Origin: Adenophora triphylla var. japonica
Lineage: Eukaryota > Streptophyta > Magnoliopsida > Asterales > Campanulaceae
Assembly (NCBI GenBank): GCA_022495995.1
Contig: JAFEMH010000754.1
Span: forward strand, 558,001-622,000
DNA length: 64,000 nucleotides
Reading direction: 5' to 3'
The notes beneath the pieces are model-generated. The model saw only the letters and a list, made by a program, of their open reading frames with translations. It was not told where the DNA came from and did no database searches. Position numbers and translations under genes: made by a program. This document shows, one piece after another, positions 43,223 to 55,643 of the stretch (position 1 is the stretch's first letter; each line of letters begins with the position of its first letter).

Positions 43223-44535
43223 TAGGGGTGTAAGCGGTTTAGCTCAAACCGCGGTTTGAGACCGAGCCGAGCTAAACCGTGGGATTTAGCTCGGTTTTTT
43301 TATTTGAGTGGTTTAGCTCGGTTTGAAAAAATGCCAAACCGAGCGGTTCGGTTTAGCTTGCGGTTTGAGGGTGCCGAGCCGAGCCGAACCGAGCTGAGCT
43401 AAACCGTTTAGCTTTCAAACCGAGCTACGAGACCGAGCTACGAAACCGAGCTACGAAATCGAGCTACGAGACCGAGCTACGAGACCGACCTACGAAACCG
43501 AGCTATGAAGTCAAACCAAACCACCATAAACCATAATAATAGCCATTCATTCCAAATCAAATTAATCCCTACCTTTAATTTATTTCAAATCCCTAAAATC
43601 TTTAATACATTACCTCTGCCTCTTGGAGAACTTTCATTATATCTCTTTTCCTTCTCTCTCTTCCCCTTCTCTCTCTAAAGTAGATCTCACCATCGCCGCC
43701 TCACTCACCGTCGTCGCCTCTCACCGTCGCCGCCGCCACCGTCGCCTTCTCTCTCTTCCCCTTCTCTCTAAAGTAGATCTCACCGTTGCTCCCACTCACC
43801 GTCGCGCCTCTCACCGTCGCCGCCTTCTCACCGTCGAGAACAAAAGTAGAGGTATGTTGTATACACCTAACTTAGACGATACTACCCTTTTTGTGCTAAA
43901 ATTGTATCTTTACCCAAAACTTACATTTAGTGGTTTATGTGTTTTCTTCGGTACTTTGCTAGTTTAGATAATTACCAAGCGCCTTTTGTGGCACATACTC
44001 CTAATGGAGGCATAAACCTACCCGATTTTTTGTTCTTATTTTTTATGATCCTAATTTTCGTCTTTAATAGATTCAAACTTCCTAACAGGTGCAATAAGCG
44101 GTCTATGATGTACATATCGTCCCAAAGCTAAGTGCAAAAACTGCTCCTTAATCTACTCTGACACTATCAAATAATTTCATTTATTAAAACTTGAAAAGAT
44201 TACCAAAGCTTACATTTTTCAAAGCTTAGCCCAAGTAAGCCTGCATAAGGCCAACTTCTCTAAGCGGTCTGATCAGTACTTTGCTAGTTTTGATTTTTTG
44301 ATCCTAATTTTCGTCTTTAATTTTTTGTGGCACATATTCTTTTTTTGTTGTAAATTTGTTTGGTTGATTCAAACCGCGGTTCAAACCGAGCTAAACCGAG
44401 CTAAACCGATTTAGCTCAGCTCGGTTCGATTTTTTTTTTTAGCTCAGCTCGGTTTGGAATTTTTCCAAACCGATACTAGCGGTTTGGCTCCTAAATTTGT
44501 CCAAACCGAGCTAAATCGAACCATTTACACCCCTA
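43223..44535. mobile_element. Non-autonomous hAT element, TSD TCAAGCGC
   Basis: The ends TAGGGGTGTAAGCGGTTTAG and the complement of ...CCATTTACACCCCTA are inverted repeats. The exact 8-bp duplication TCAAGCGC lies at 43215-43222 and 44536-44543. AGGGGTGTAAA termini with an 8-bp target site are typical of plant hAT elements. Subterminal GAGCTACGARACC units repeat at 43425-43510. The middle is a CT-rich, CACCGTCGCCGCC-rich segment resembling a plant 5'UTR, with an internal duplication of about 95 bp (43650 and 43745) and a donor-like AGAG|GTATGT at 43851. No transposase domain is present. Confidence 0.93.
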
Positions 44536-44543
44536 TCAAGCGC

Positions 44544-44757
44544 CAATTTAGTGGCGGTAAAGAAACGAATATTCGAGGAATATTCGTTTTTAACGACGGA
44601 AGTTAGCGACATAATTCAATTCCGTCGGTAAAGTTGATGCCAAAATCATTCCGTCGCTATAGCATAATTTTCGTCGCTAAATAGCGACGGAATGATTCCG
44701 TCGCTGTTGATTCCGTCGCTGTTGATTCCATCGCTAAAGCCTCAGTTTCTGATAGTG
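44544..44757 (-). repeat. CACTA right terminus and terminal subrepeats
   Basis: Several GCGACGGAATnATTCCGTCGC hairpins end at TAGTG (44753-44757). The minus strand therefore begins CACTATCAGAAACTGAGGC. Copia coding sequence starts on the very next base, so this edge is precise. Confidence 0.85.
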
Positions 44758-45979
44758 AATGAAAGCATCACCAGAAACAAATCAAGGTTGGTTGCACAAG
44801 GATATATGCAAGAAGAAGGAATCGACTACGACGAAACCTTTGCTCCAGTTGCAAGACTAGAAGCAATCAAAATCTTCTTGGCCTACGCCTCTTTCAAGAA
44901 TTTCAAGTTATATTAAATGGACGTTAAGAGTGCATTCCTCAACGGCGAACTTCAAGAAACCGTGTATGTTGCTCAACCTCCTAGATTTGAAGACTCAAAT
45001 TTTCCAAATCATGTCTATTCATTGCCAAATATAATAATCATTCCTTACTTATTCAAATCTATGTTGATGATATTATTTTTGGATCTACTAATGAATTATT
45101 ATGTAAGCGTTTTGAAAAGCTAATGAAAAGCAAGTTTGAGATGAGCATGTTGGGAGAATTGGCGTTCTTCCTCAGGCTTCAAATCAAAGAATGCGAAGAA
45201 GGAATCTTCCTCAGCCAAGCCAAATACACCAAGGAGTTAATCAAAAAGTTTGGACTAGAAAATGCAAAAGCATACGATACTCCCATGGCCATCGGCAATA
45301 AGATAGATAAGGTAAGAAGGTTGATCAAACCTTATATCGAGGTATGATTGGTTCATTACTATACTTAACTGCTAGTAGGCCAGATATCATGTTTAGTGTT
45401 TGTGTATGTGCTCGCTATCAAGCCGATCCTAGAGAAGTACATTTAAGTGCAGTCAAGAGTATAATCCGCTATCTCAATGGAACTACTAATCTTGGACTTT
45501 GGTATTCCAAATATTTAAATTTTGACCTTGTAGGTTATTCAGATGCAGATTATGTAGCTTACACTATTGACAAAAAAAAGCACTAGTGGGACTTGTCACT
45601 TCCTCGAAAATAGACTAGTTGCTTGGGCCAGCAAAAAGCAAGCTTCAGTTTCAGTGTCAACTATAAAGGCTGAATATATTGCTGCTGGAAGTTGCTGCTG
45701 CCAAATTCTTTGGATGAAGCAACAGTTGGTGGACTATGAAATTAATGAAGGAAATTGCCCAATCATGTGTGACAACACATCAACAATTTCAGTCTCCAAC
45801 AACCTTGTCATGCACTTAAAGACCAAGTATATAGATATCAAGTATCATTTCCTCAAACACCATGTGGAAAAGGGGAATATCCATCTAGAGTATGTGGGGA
45901 CAGATAATCAGATTGCTGACATCCTCACCAAAGCTCTTAACTCCAAGAGGTTTTCATTCCTGAGAGGAGAAATGGGTAT
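44758..45979 (+). pseudogene. Copia RT-RNase H fragment split by CACTA and element C
   Basis: Coding sequence starts mid-gene with [20 protein letters not shown] and continues with [17 protein letters not shown] and [12 protein letters not shown]. The finger-palm part is shortened by an internal deletion near 45020. The catalytic YVDD is at 45060-45071 but in another frame. SKFEMSMLGELAFFL, the GSLLYLTASRPDI block, RNase H (KSTSGTCHFL, TIKAEYIAAGS, MCDNTS) and TKHIDIK-like KTKYIDIKYHF follow. It ends at GEMGI where the element C LTR was inserted. Stops and frameshifts make it dead. Confidence 0.9.
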
Positions 45980-47722
45980 TGTAAGTGCTCCAATTTGAGC
46001 TTGTTAGAATTTTCGTTAGAAAATTAACGAAAGTTATAACATTTCTAACAATTCCTAACAATCCTAACATTTCTAACAAAGTGAGGGTAAAATGGGCATT
46101 GTTATTTAAGGTTAAACCTCAAAAAGAATCTCAAAAAGTAAAACAAAAGGAATAAAACCACAAATAGCAATGGCTGGAGACACAAAACTGGCTGTTAATT
46201 TGAAATTTCAAAAAGAAATATTCCTCTTGTCCAAAGCTGGAGCTGCATTTAATGAACAGTGCACGCTGAGGGGACTTGTCCGCGCGGATGAGTTTGCATA
46301 TTTCAGAGGGCTATAAATTGAGCCCTCCAGTCACAAAAATAAGGAGCCACAACACATTTTGCACCGAACCTCTGGCGAAATATAGAGAGAAAACAGTGAG
46401 AATTCACTTGAATTGTCACCATTTTCTCTCCAATCTTTCCCAATTCATACTCATCCACTCACTCTCATATTAAAGCCCTAAACACTCATACACTCAAGCC
46501 AAACACTCAAGAACACAAGGAAGATTGGTAAACCCTCCTCTTCCTAACCCTAAATCTCATCCATGCATGCATCTTCAAACTACAAAATGTAGTTCTTTCA
46601 TCTTCTTGCTCTAGATCTAAGAAGATCACCATGGAAGACCATCTCCATGGATGATCTTCTACAAAGATCAACATTATTTTCAAGTTCTCTTACTTTCTTG
46701 CAAAGAAAACTCATTTTCAAAACCCTAAAAACCATTTTCAAGCATAAAATCTCATTTTCAAAGGATAAAAATCCCCTTCCCAAGCAAATGAAATGCTTAG
46801 TCCTAATGTACCCCAAGGATGGTTTGGTATAGTTGATTCACCACTAAAATGTCTAGTGATCACTAACCAAAACCTAGGGAAATGGGGACAAGCATGGATG
46901 CAAAACCCCCCTTAAAATCATATTTTCTTTCTTGAGAAGTTGCTGTCCAGTAGCAATTTTCTCAGACCTCAGTCCATGGTCTTAATTTTTGGACACAGAT
47001 GAATTTGGAATTTGGTGTTGACTACAAAACACTTTTTGTATCCAACATCCAGAGATTTCCAGACATATTTTTACTTTATTTTTTGGGTGAGTAAAACTCC
47101 TCTTTTCAAATTTTCTTTCAGAGGCTAGTTCATCAGCTTCTGGGAATCCAGATCTCATATCTGAGGTTTCCAGAAGGTTTTGACCCCTCAAATCTTCTCC
47201 AAAATGGAAAATTCCTTCGCACAAACTTTATTTAAGGTGTCTAGAACAACTTTCATTCTCTGAGTTTATCCAGATTATGAAGTTTTAAGACCCTTGAATC
47301 CATTTCAAAATCAAAGGTCCACTGCCTTTTTCATTCTGGCAGAAATGGCTCTCAACTTCAAAAGGTCTTTTGAGTACCAAATCTCAATCCAAAAATCTTC
47401 CAAAAAATCATGGGATCAGTTTAAAGTCTTAAAAAGATATCCCAATTTTTACTTTTCTGAGTTTCAACTTATTTTGGCCAAAACACACACACACACACAC
47501 ACACACAAATGATTTTCAGCTTGGAAGACTCGTTTTACGAGGCGCGTCGGGTGCACACTAACGTCCTTCCCGACGCGTAACATGACCTCCGAACCTAAAT
47601 CTCTGATCTCGGGCTTTTTTCAAAGTTTTGGCCCTCAAAATTAAAATGGCGTGGCGACTCCGTTTTCGTTGATTTTCTTTTAAACAAAAAATGGGAAAAT
47701 TTTCGGATACACATTCATCACA
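45980..47722 (+). repeat. 5' LTR of element C (1743 bp)
   Basis: It runs from TGTAAGTGCTCC to CATTCATCACA. It includes TATA box TATAAATT (46312-46319), palindrome TCCGCGCGGA 24 bases upstream, and a (CA)n run at 47483-47507. The same layout is seen in the solo LTR at 36133-37861. Confidence 0.93.
46279..46319 (+). promoter_or_regulatory. LTR promoter module of element C: palindrome plus TATA box
   Basis: TCCGCGCGGA (46279-46288) is followed by TATAAATT at 46312, inside the phrase GGGCTATAAATTGAGCCC. The palindrome contains overlapping CGCG-box (VCGCGB) sequences, the type bound by CAMTA factors, an inference from motif alone. Confidence 0.65.
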
Positions 47723-47723
47723 G

Positions 47724-47742
47724 TGGCGACTCTGCTGGGGAC
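47724..47742 (+). promoter_or_regulatory. Primer binding site of element C
   Basis: TGGCGACTCTGCTGGGGAC begins one base after the LTR. It differs from the PBS of A and B, so C uses another tRNA. A related TGGCGACTCCG phrase lies inside U5 (47652). Confidence 0.75.
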
Positions 47743-50185
47743 TAAGCTTTTTCTTAAAAAAAAAAAAAAATGGTATTTGGTATATTGGTGGAAACCACTA
47801 AATTTCCCGTTATCGCCTCCTAACACGAGTCGGGGATAAATTGTGGTCTAACAATCCCACGTACCGGTATCACCGTCTTCAAAAAAAAAAAAAAAAAGCT
47901 TTTGAGGGTCAAGCTTCCGTCCCGCTTTGAAAATCATTTTTGTGTGTGTGTTGATTTTTGCACGCTTTCGTGTTGTTTTGGCCGCCTCGGAGAAAGTCAA
48001 AATTTTGACTGTCGGAATAATGTCCCTAACTGTCGGAATTTTCGTGCTTATGTGCTCATTAAAAATTTCAAAAAAAAAATTCAAAAAAAAAAGGATTTTC
48101 AAAAAAAAAAGAAGAAGAAAATTCTCAAAAAAAAAAATCATGCATCATATTTTTAAGACTCATAAAAAATCTCTATTTTACTCGTAAAAGAATATAGATC
48201 GTTTGCACACTACGCGCACGTGACCGTACACTGCACACTACGTCCTTAACCCGGGGAAATCCTTGTCGCGGTCCGTTTGGTCTTATTACGCCTCTCGGAT
48301 GAGCACAGGACTACCCAAACATCCCATGGAGCCTAGTGTCGACCGTGCACTTGTCCGTGACACACTTTGTCCGAGACCCGGTTGGTTTTTAGTCTGGTCT
48401 GTGTCATGCCCTGTCCGTGTATAGACCTTTCCTTTCAAGCCTTTGTCGGCATACCGACTCAATATCTTTCGGGGACCCTTATCGCCGAAGTTCTCGCCGG
48501 TTTTCCGCCGCAGACTTTGACCAAGATATTGACCTACGCCTTGACTTCGGCTCTGACCGGCACAAATTATACACTCGACTTCCAAAGATTGACACCGAGC
48601 CATCAAGGATTAATGAATATTCCATGCCTAATTACGGCTTAACCGACGACAAGTCAAGATCAATTGTGGACGCTTATCGGTCCAAATCATGCCGACTTTT
48701 CGTCGAGCCCTCGGACATGATCTTGACTTTTGACGTCGCCTTTGTCCGTAATTTACATCGAATGCTCGTTAAGACTCGATTACCCGCCGACTTTTAGGAT
48801 CGTTTTTTCGGTCGGTGGGACCCGCTTGCCCTATAGGACCTCGCCCGGGCCGTCCACCCCGGGAGGTCGAAATACAGTGGAATACGAGGGGTTTATAGAC
48901 GTAGTGACGGGGCCCACCGATCCAGATCCAGAGTAGTTTGCGAAAAAGAAGAGCAATCTTTTCCAACCGATTAGGTTAATAAAACATGTTTTAAGTAAAC
49001 GTGAACAAATAACCGCATGTTGCATGAGCCTAAAGCCCAAACACCTACCCTCCTTCCATTCCTGCACATCCGAACCTTCATGTCCTTTCCCACGCAGCCT
49101 CCTCACAAAGCCTGGTTTCGGGCACCGGTCACCGTTTGATCAGCCTGGGAAGAGTCAAGCGCATCATCGCCTTCGCCGTTTGTTCCGACTCCGGGTTTCG
49201 TAATGTCTCGCATCACCCGGTAATGATGGGGATAACGTCACTCCGCCTCCCGGACCCCTCGGACAGAGCAACAAAGTGGAATCCGCCAGCGAAACGTATG
49301 AGGTTACGACAGAAGCACGCCTAAATGTACCTTTATGGAGGCTATTAAGAGTCACGGCCTGGCCGCCGCCACCAATCCGATGGCACCTTCACCGTGGAAG
49401 AAGACGAGGATGCCAACCCCACTCTCGGCCGCCCGACTACACCAGGATGCCGCCACCCACCTCCTATGGTGCCACTACCGTAACCCATGCTCCTCGATTT
49501 TCGGGTCACCACTCCCCAACCACGCACCACCGGATCCATGCGGCACCCGACGGCACAAATCGGTGGGGGCAAAATCGCACGGGAATGTCTTCTCATGGTT
49601 GGGGCTATCTCTAATGCCACAACTAATCGGGATCCCGCCTCGCCTTCGGAACCGATCAATCCGGACCCTCACAAAGAATAACCACAGCTTGGAATGCCGC
49701 CACAACTTGGTTCTGGGGCCACGTGAGCCCCTCCTCGAACAAAGATTAGTTCACCGCTCCTCACACAAATCCATTCCTCACTCAGACTTCTATGGGTTAC
49801 TGTGCCTCCATCCCGGTAGTCATCCGAATCACCAGACCGCAGCATTCCCCTGTGTTACACACCTTCACCACAGGCAGCCATGCAATTCAACAATCCGGAC
49901 AAAGCACTCGCACTCAAGCCTACTTACGGGCCCCACTGAAATCCAAGTTATCCGGCTACATCGGGCTGCCCCCACCTACTTTGCCGGTTGAAAATCAACG
50001 CAAGCCGCAAGGTTCTACCCTTTGCTCGTGCTCCTACTCATGCTCCCTGTGGTAACTCACCCCTGTGACAAGTTTTCACCTACGTCCCCTGATCGGCCGT
50101 TCCCTCCACTAGTCCGCTTCCAGCTGGTAGCTCCTCTCTCTAGCTCACCACTAGCTTGAATGCCATGGTTCCACCACAAGACCCT
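47743..50185 (+). other. Leader and unassigned 5' region of element C
   Basis: It starts with several A-tracts of 9-18 bases (47758-48140), then about 2 kb of moderately GC-rich sequence with short overlapping frames in all phases. Proline-rich pieces at 49280-49620 may be a decayed gag N-terminus or an extra leader ORF as in Ogre elements. I recognise no domain. Confidence 0.5.
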
Positions 50186-51200
50186 CATCCGCCCGGTTCA
50201 TGGAACAACACAAGGAAATGAAAGCGCAGATCGCCGAACCGATCGCCAAGAAGTCCGCTCTTCCGCCTACTGCACCCGATTCCATTGTTCCTCCGCCCCC
50301 ACAAATTCGTGATGCCTAATCTGATCTCTTTGATGGGACCGCATGTCCGAAAACCCATTTGGACACATATACCCTGGCGATGAAAGCCAAAGGATGTACC
50401 AATCAACAGTTGGCCGACTATTTCGCCTATCCTTGAAGTCTAGTGCCTTAAAGTGGTTCTTCCGTTTGAAACCCGAAGCCAGGGCCACATGGGACCAGAT
50501 TACCAATGCCTTCACGTAAAAATATAAGGCCAACTTGGAATGGGAAACAAATAGGGTTGACCTACAAACAACAACAGTGCAGCGTCCGATGAGAATGTTG
50601 GGGACTTTTACAAGCGGTGGAATCTCGAAACTCAGTGAAATGGCCATCCCTCCTTCCGAAGAGGAACAATTGGACATCTTCCACCATGCTTGAAACCACA
50701 CATCGAGAGCCTCCCTCGGGTCACTTCCCATACTCGGACTTACGGGCCATGGTTAACTCTGCAGCCTAAGTTTGAAAAGGCCTACAATCAGCAACCGGCC
50801 GCCGCACTCGCCTACGTATATCGGGCCCCTCCCGCAAACACCGCCCTCGCTCCGCTAAAGGCAAAGAGATGATTAACTATGCGGGACAGAATGTAATAAC
50901 ACGACTCCTTTTGCTCCCAGAAACCAAATGAGCCCAAACCGCGGGTCATAAATCTTGAAAACTTTGGGATGCCCTTGAATGACATCTTTAGGGACCGGTG
51001 AAAGAAGGCTTGCCGTGGCCTTTGGAGAATTTCCAACCCGTAAATCCGAATGCTCCCATAGATACTACAAAGTATTGTGCTTTTCATCAAGCTCACTAGC
51101 ATCTCGATCGACAACCGCTTTACTCGAAAAGGCGATCCAGGGGCTAATAGAGCAAGGAAAGTTGGAAGGCCCCGAAGGGCCTAACACGCCAAAATTCCTC
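50186..51200 (+). pseudogene. Element C gag, degenerate
   Basis: Frame pieces read LFDGTACPKTHLDTYTLAMK, then ALKWFFRLKPEARATWDQI, the Retrotrans_gag core, and later KPHIESLP. The zinc knuckle can still be seen as a phrase like YCAFHQAH near 51075-51100, followed by KAIQGLIEQGKLEGP. At least five stops and several frameshifts occur in 1 kb, so no gag can be made. Confidence 0.7.
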
Positions 51201-52750
51201 TCGCCAAGGAACCATAATCAGTGAATATGATTGAATGCGGAGAATCTTCGCATGACCATGAAGATGCCGATGAAGGTCCCCAAATACCCGTGGCCAACCT
51301 CGTCGAGGATCCCGAATTCGGATTCCTCACCTTGAGGATATCGAACGAATCAACCCATCTTGGTCTCATGTCAAAGACTCCTTGCAAGAATACGAGGCCC
51401 GCTATTTCTCGGATGAAGGGAAGGCCGATACCGAAGAACCGGGTTGTTCCGTTCAAAATATGAGAGGACCATTTACACAAGATGGTTAGAACAATCGAGA
51501 AGAATCGAACAAGAAAGCTTCCGGCGGCGCTCGTATCGGGGCTTATCAAAGAAAGAGGCCGAAGAGCATCCGGAGCTAGTACACTTCGCAAATTGGCTTT
51601 GGGAGAGCCCGAATATGATCCCGAGAACAAGAAGAATCGGAAGAGGAGGATTCCTTCTATATCCTACCCGGTGTCAAATACGTGCCACCCCTCTCACTCT
51701 TCCCCCGCAATTTCGGGAGGAGAAGCCGAGTCACAATTGCCACTTCCGGAATGGGAACATATGACAATTTTTACTACCAGACGCACCCATATTCCCCCAA
51801 CGGGTTTGATCGACGTTCCCTCTCACCGAAATCCCGTAGTATGGGAAGAAGATTCCGATGACAAATGATGATGATGATGATGACGAGAGTGAAGAGTCAA
51901 CTGAGGCCCCAGATCCGGAAACAATCTGGAACAATCATGCCGGAAATGAGCCCATGGGAGCTAGGCACAATAGTTGGTTATCAGCAAGCGAAGACGAAGA
52001 AACTTCGAAAGACGAATACGAGACCGAGGACATGAAGGCCATGAAGTTTCCTGGATCTGAGCACGTGGACGTCTTAGAATTCAACACTGCCTACCATGCT
52101 TTGGGGAAAGGGTTTTCAGGCGTCCGATCCAGCCGATAGTCGAAGATCTCGATCGAAAGAGGAAAATTAACTCCCATCCGCCCAAATGAGAAGATAACCA
52201 CGGTTAGATCAAATCCACCCTTAACAAAGTAACACTCCTTGTCGTGGTTACCCAAGAAGAGGTCACCTTCCCGAATGTATGTCGCCTTTCGTAGAAGTCC
52301 TAGAAACTGGCATGATACCGGATGCGCCTCCCACACAGAACGCTATAATCATCTCCAACTCCGAGTATTACAGAAGGGAATCGGAATGGCTGCACTATAC
52401 CGGGGATGAGATCGAAAAGCCGCCGAGTTCCGATAATAGCGACTCTTGTTGCATGATAACAATGAGCAAGGCCGACCATGAGAGTGAATCGGAGGACGCC
52501 CTAGCTCAGGGGCCATCCAAGGGGCAACAACACAACCCCAAACCCAAAAGCTCGCGACTTGGGAAGCAGCATAAGGGCCGCCCGAAGGGGCCGATACCAC
52601 CCTCATCGTCGCTAGACTCCGTCGTAACCAGGTGGCCAATAGCCAAAAGGGCTCCCCCGCCGACCTTAGCAAAGATTGAAGAAATCCAAGTCAAGAGACG
52701 ATCGATGAGGAAGTTAATCTGCTGACCCGCCCGGCGCATCTTCCAAGGAA
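51201..52750 (+). pseudogene. Element C gag-protease linker, degenerate
   Basis: A series of partly overlapping acidic frames (SSHDHEDADEGPQIPVANLV, SDDDDDESEESTEAPD-like stretch near 51860-51930, EYYRRESEWLHYTGDE). These are typical low-complexity linkers between gag and protease in large Tat-like elements. No catalytic motif. Frames change every 200-400 bases. Confidence 0.5.
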
Positions 52751-53450
52751 ATCCTGGGCGTATAAGAAGGCCACGCATCAAGCACCGAAAGAAGATCGCC
52801 GCCCTATGCTAAGACAAACAAGTTCCGTATCCCGAAAAGAGGATCCCGTGCTCACCCGCTTGAAGCAAACACAGCCAACATTTCCTCTCGGTCTCTACTC
52901 ACTTCGTCCTATCCCCATAAGCCGAAGCCGGAAGAAAGCCCGGCTCGCACTCGTGCCTATTGATGCTACTCCCGATGATGTGGTACACTGATTGGAAACA
53001 TCCACTACGGGAACATAATCACTTTCACGTATCTCGACCTCCCTCAATTTGGGGCCGATCATAATGAGCCTCTCTTCATCACAACCCAGTGGATGAACGA
53101 CGCTCCCTCGGGTCCTGGTGGACAATGGGTCCTAATGAACATTCTTCCTAAGCAAAGATCATGAGCTTGCTTGATATCAAGACTACGTACTTGAAGCCTT
53201 CTTCTCTCACAAATAAAGCTTACGACTCAACATCCCGAAATTCCTGAGTTGCTACTTTAGACCTCTGGTTTGGACAGAAATTGATACCCGTGGAATTCCG
53301 TGTTATCGACATCCCGATTACTTTCAATGCCCCGTCGGGAAGACCTTGGCCGCACCAAGTCAAAGTGGGTCGCCTCAAGCCTCCACCAAGTGTGTGAAAT
53401 TCGTCTCGAATGGGGATCTCGACGTCCATTTACTGAGATTTAGTCACTTT
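52751..53450 (+). pseudogene. Element C retropepsin, degenerate
   Basis: The active-site phrase LVDNGS lies at about 53115-53132 (Asp-Asn-Gly in place of Asp-Thr/Ser-Gly, as in many Tat-like elements). It is preceded by a THNEPLF-like block near 53060 (GADHNEPLFI) and followed in shifted frames by the flap part (VIDIPITFNAPSGRPW near 53300). Stops follow directly after the active site. Confidence 0.65.
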
Positions 53451-54537
53451 AGAGGGCACTGATACTAAGGAATACCTATTCTCGAAATCAAACATGACGA
53501 GGAAGGTCACATGCTAACGGGCTTCACTGGCCGAGCCTCCCAAGGCCCAAGTGTGCAACATAGATCTCGACGGTCACTGGGATAAAATCCCACCGGTCTT
53601 GAAAATGATGAGAAAATGAGCTATCTACCTCGGTCTCTGGCCTCTGGGAAGCACCAACAAGGAACTCACAAACTCATCGAAGTGAAAGGACAATACTCGC
53701 CACGGCCCGGGATATGAGGCCTCCTCAGCTGACACCGCAAAGGGAAAAATATTTGAAGCCGCCACAGAAAGGTCCCGGCCGACAACCCTAAATCTCTCCC
53801 TTCACCCTAATTTGGCCGACTACTTTGTAAAGGGTCCCACACAACCAGAAACATCACAGAGCCCACTCCTACGGCAGATGGCTAAAGCTACAAGATAACC
53901 TCAACAAGTTCGTAGGAACCAAGGCTAACCCGGTCCGTAAATGTTCCCGGACCTACCCAAGATACCTGGGGCTACCACCGCCACGAAGAGCGAGTATACC
54001 TTCGCAGGCGTGCCTCGACTGGTGGAACAGCCGAGAAGCTCACAACCACTATTCCTACGCCCAGAAGATCCGAAACTCCGACTCGAACCGACAAGGCCAA
54101 AAGCTAAGGCCACGGAATTTCCTCGATGATTGGGATGGTCTCGGTTATGCAAAGAATTGTTCAAGAAGAAGTCCAGTGCTGCACCCGATTGACCTCGGCT
54201 CGGTCCAAAAGATGATAGCAGAATTGAGAAAGGAAAACAAAACAAAGACAGCTTCCCGAGTCATGAGGCCACCAATAGCAAAGCCGCTAAAAAATTGGGA
54301 AAACCTCTCGTGCCCGTCCGCGACCAAGGAAGAAATGATCACCAAGCTTGGATTGGTCCCCCGTCCCTTTGTGTCAATCTAGGACAAGTCCTCCTGGCCT
54401 CTCTCAAGATCGAGTCTCTAGGGTCGTCCGATGGCCTTACGCCCGAAGACTACGAGTCCGTAGCAAGCACCGTATCCCCTTTCGTTTTCAATGAAATGAC
54501 GAACCTTTCGAGTATCCTTGATTGCCACTTTAACTAA
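53451..54537 (+). pseudogene. Element C protease-RT linker with G-patch-like remnant
   Basis: Pieces such as SYLPRS ... GKHQQGTHKLIEVKGQ and ADYFVKGPTQ (53615-53840) resemble the glycine-rich G-patch-like linker found before RT in this group. The rest consists of short frames (KSEYTFAGVPRLVEQ; LGLVPRPFVSI). No RT motif is present. Confidence 0.5.
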
Positions 54538-54770
54538 TGATGAATTAATTAATAAAAAAAAATTTAATATTAATTCATTAGATAAAGAAGCGTATACATT
54601 AAACAAAAAAATCAAAAAAAAATCTTTAAGCAAAGTTGTCCTAAAAAGGAAAATCGAGCCCAAGCCGCCGAAGAGATTTTGACGAGTGTGAATTTGGGAA
54701 TCTCGGAAGAGCCTAAAAGACGCAGATTGGCGATTTCTTCGAAGGAATCGAAAAGGATGCTCAGAAAAGT
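54538..54770 (+). other. Deletion junction: RT and RNase H missing
   Basis: An AT-rich patch with a short inverted repeat (TAATGATGAATTAAT ... ATTAATTCATTA, 54536-54582) stands where RT, RNase H and the integrase zinc finger should be, roughly 2.5-3 kb. The patch may be repair filler. Confidence 0.6.
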
Positions 54771-55512
54771 CCTACAAAATCCTCAATTCAAGGAAAGTTG
54801 CCTTCTTCATCAAAGAAAACATCATGTGCGAATCCGGTTGCCACCAAATCATCTCGGATAATGGATTCCACTTTTTGAAGGGGAATGTGAAAAAGCTAAC
54901 GGCGGAATTCGAATAACCCGTCACAAGTCATCTCCCTACAGCCCCAAACCAACGGAGCCGTCGAAGCAGAAACAAGACTCGGAAAATATCATCCGGAAAA
55001 TGGCCGTCCAAGGCGTAGATTGGCCCGAGAAGTTACACTCGGCACTCTGGGGCTACGTAACATCGGGCCGAACGGCAACCGGGGAAACACCTTTTGCCCT
55101 CACATACGGAATGGAAGCCGTACTCCCAATTGAGCCGGAAATACCCTCGCTCCGTATACCGCCGGAAAGCCGATCAACGAGGTCGAATGGCTCCGCAGTC
55201 GCCATGACGAATTGGCCCTACTAGACGAACGCCGATTGAAGGCCATGGAACACATCCGGCCTACCAAGGAAGAATGGCTAGAGCCTTCGACAAGAAAGTA
55301 AAGCATCGGGAAATCCGAGAAGGGGATCTCGTTTTAAAAGAAAAGCCCCCTGGCCCGTATCAACCCCTCGGCAAATGGGAGCCTCGTATGGGTCGGGCCA
55401 TATGTCGTCCGTAAGATCTTCTCCGAGGAGCCATGCAACTCGCAGACCTCGACGGGAATCCCTTTCAGACACCCAGTGAATGGTGACAAGCCGCGCAGAT
55501 ACTACGCGTAAA
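54771..55512 (+). pseudogene. Element C integrase, core and C-terminus only
   Basis: The second catalytic Asp region reads IISDNGFHFLKG (near 54850) and the Glu region PQTNGAVEAE (54945). WPEKLHSALWGYVTS, ATGETPFALTYGMEAVLPIE and the C-terminal phrases VKHREIREGDLV, WVGPYVVRK and PFRHPVNGDK follow in alternating frames, ending near YYA* at 55512. The N-terminal HHCC finger and first Asp are missing with the deletion. Confidence 0.8.
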
Positions 55513-55608
55513 AAAAAAAAAAAAAAAAAGAAAAAAAGAGTGCTAAAAGAGTAATACCCAACTAGGTTAGAAACCCGAAAAGGGCGGCCTAGGTAAAAAC
55601 AGGTTGCA

Positions 55609-55643
<35 letters not shown>

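Larger units (their letters stand above)
32043..44757 (-). mobile_element. Truncated CACTA (En/Spm) transposon with nested insertions
   Basis: The right terminus reads CACTATCAGAAACTGAGGC on the minus strand, ending in TAGTG at 44753-44757. GACGGAA/TTCCGTCGC subterminal palindromes lie inside it, and a tnp2-type transposase is on the same strand at 33441-32043. The left end is missing at the junction with element B. Between these parts sit a DUF7745-like gene, a foldback repeat with a solo LTR, a hAT element and simple-sequence arrays. I treat it as one element because strand and order fit a CACTA 5' end, but its continuity across 35-40 kb is an inference. Confidence 0.5.

Noticed and set aside
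49276..49991. Overlapping Pro/His-rich frames in the leader of element C
   Set aside because: Two phases are equally open and neither has a recognisable domain; kept only as part of the unassigned leader.
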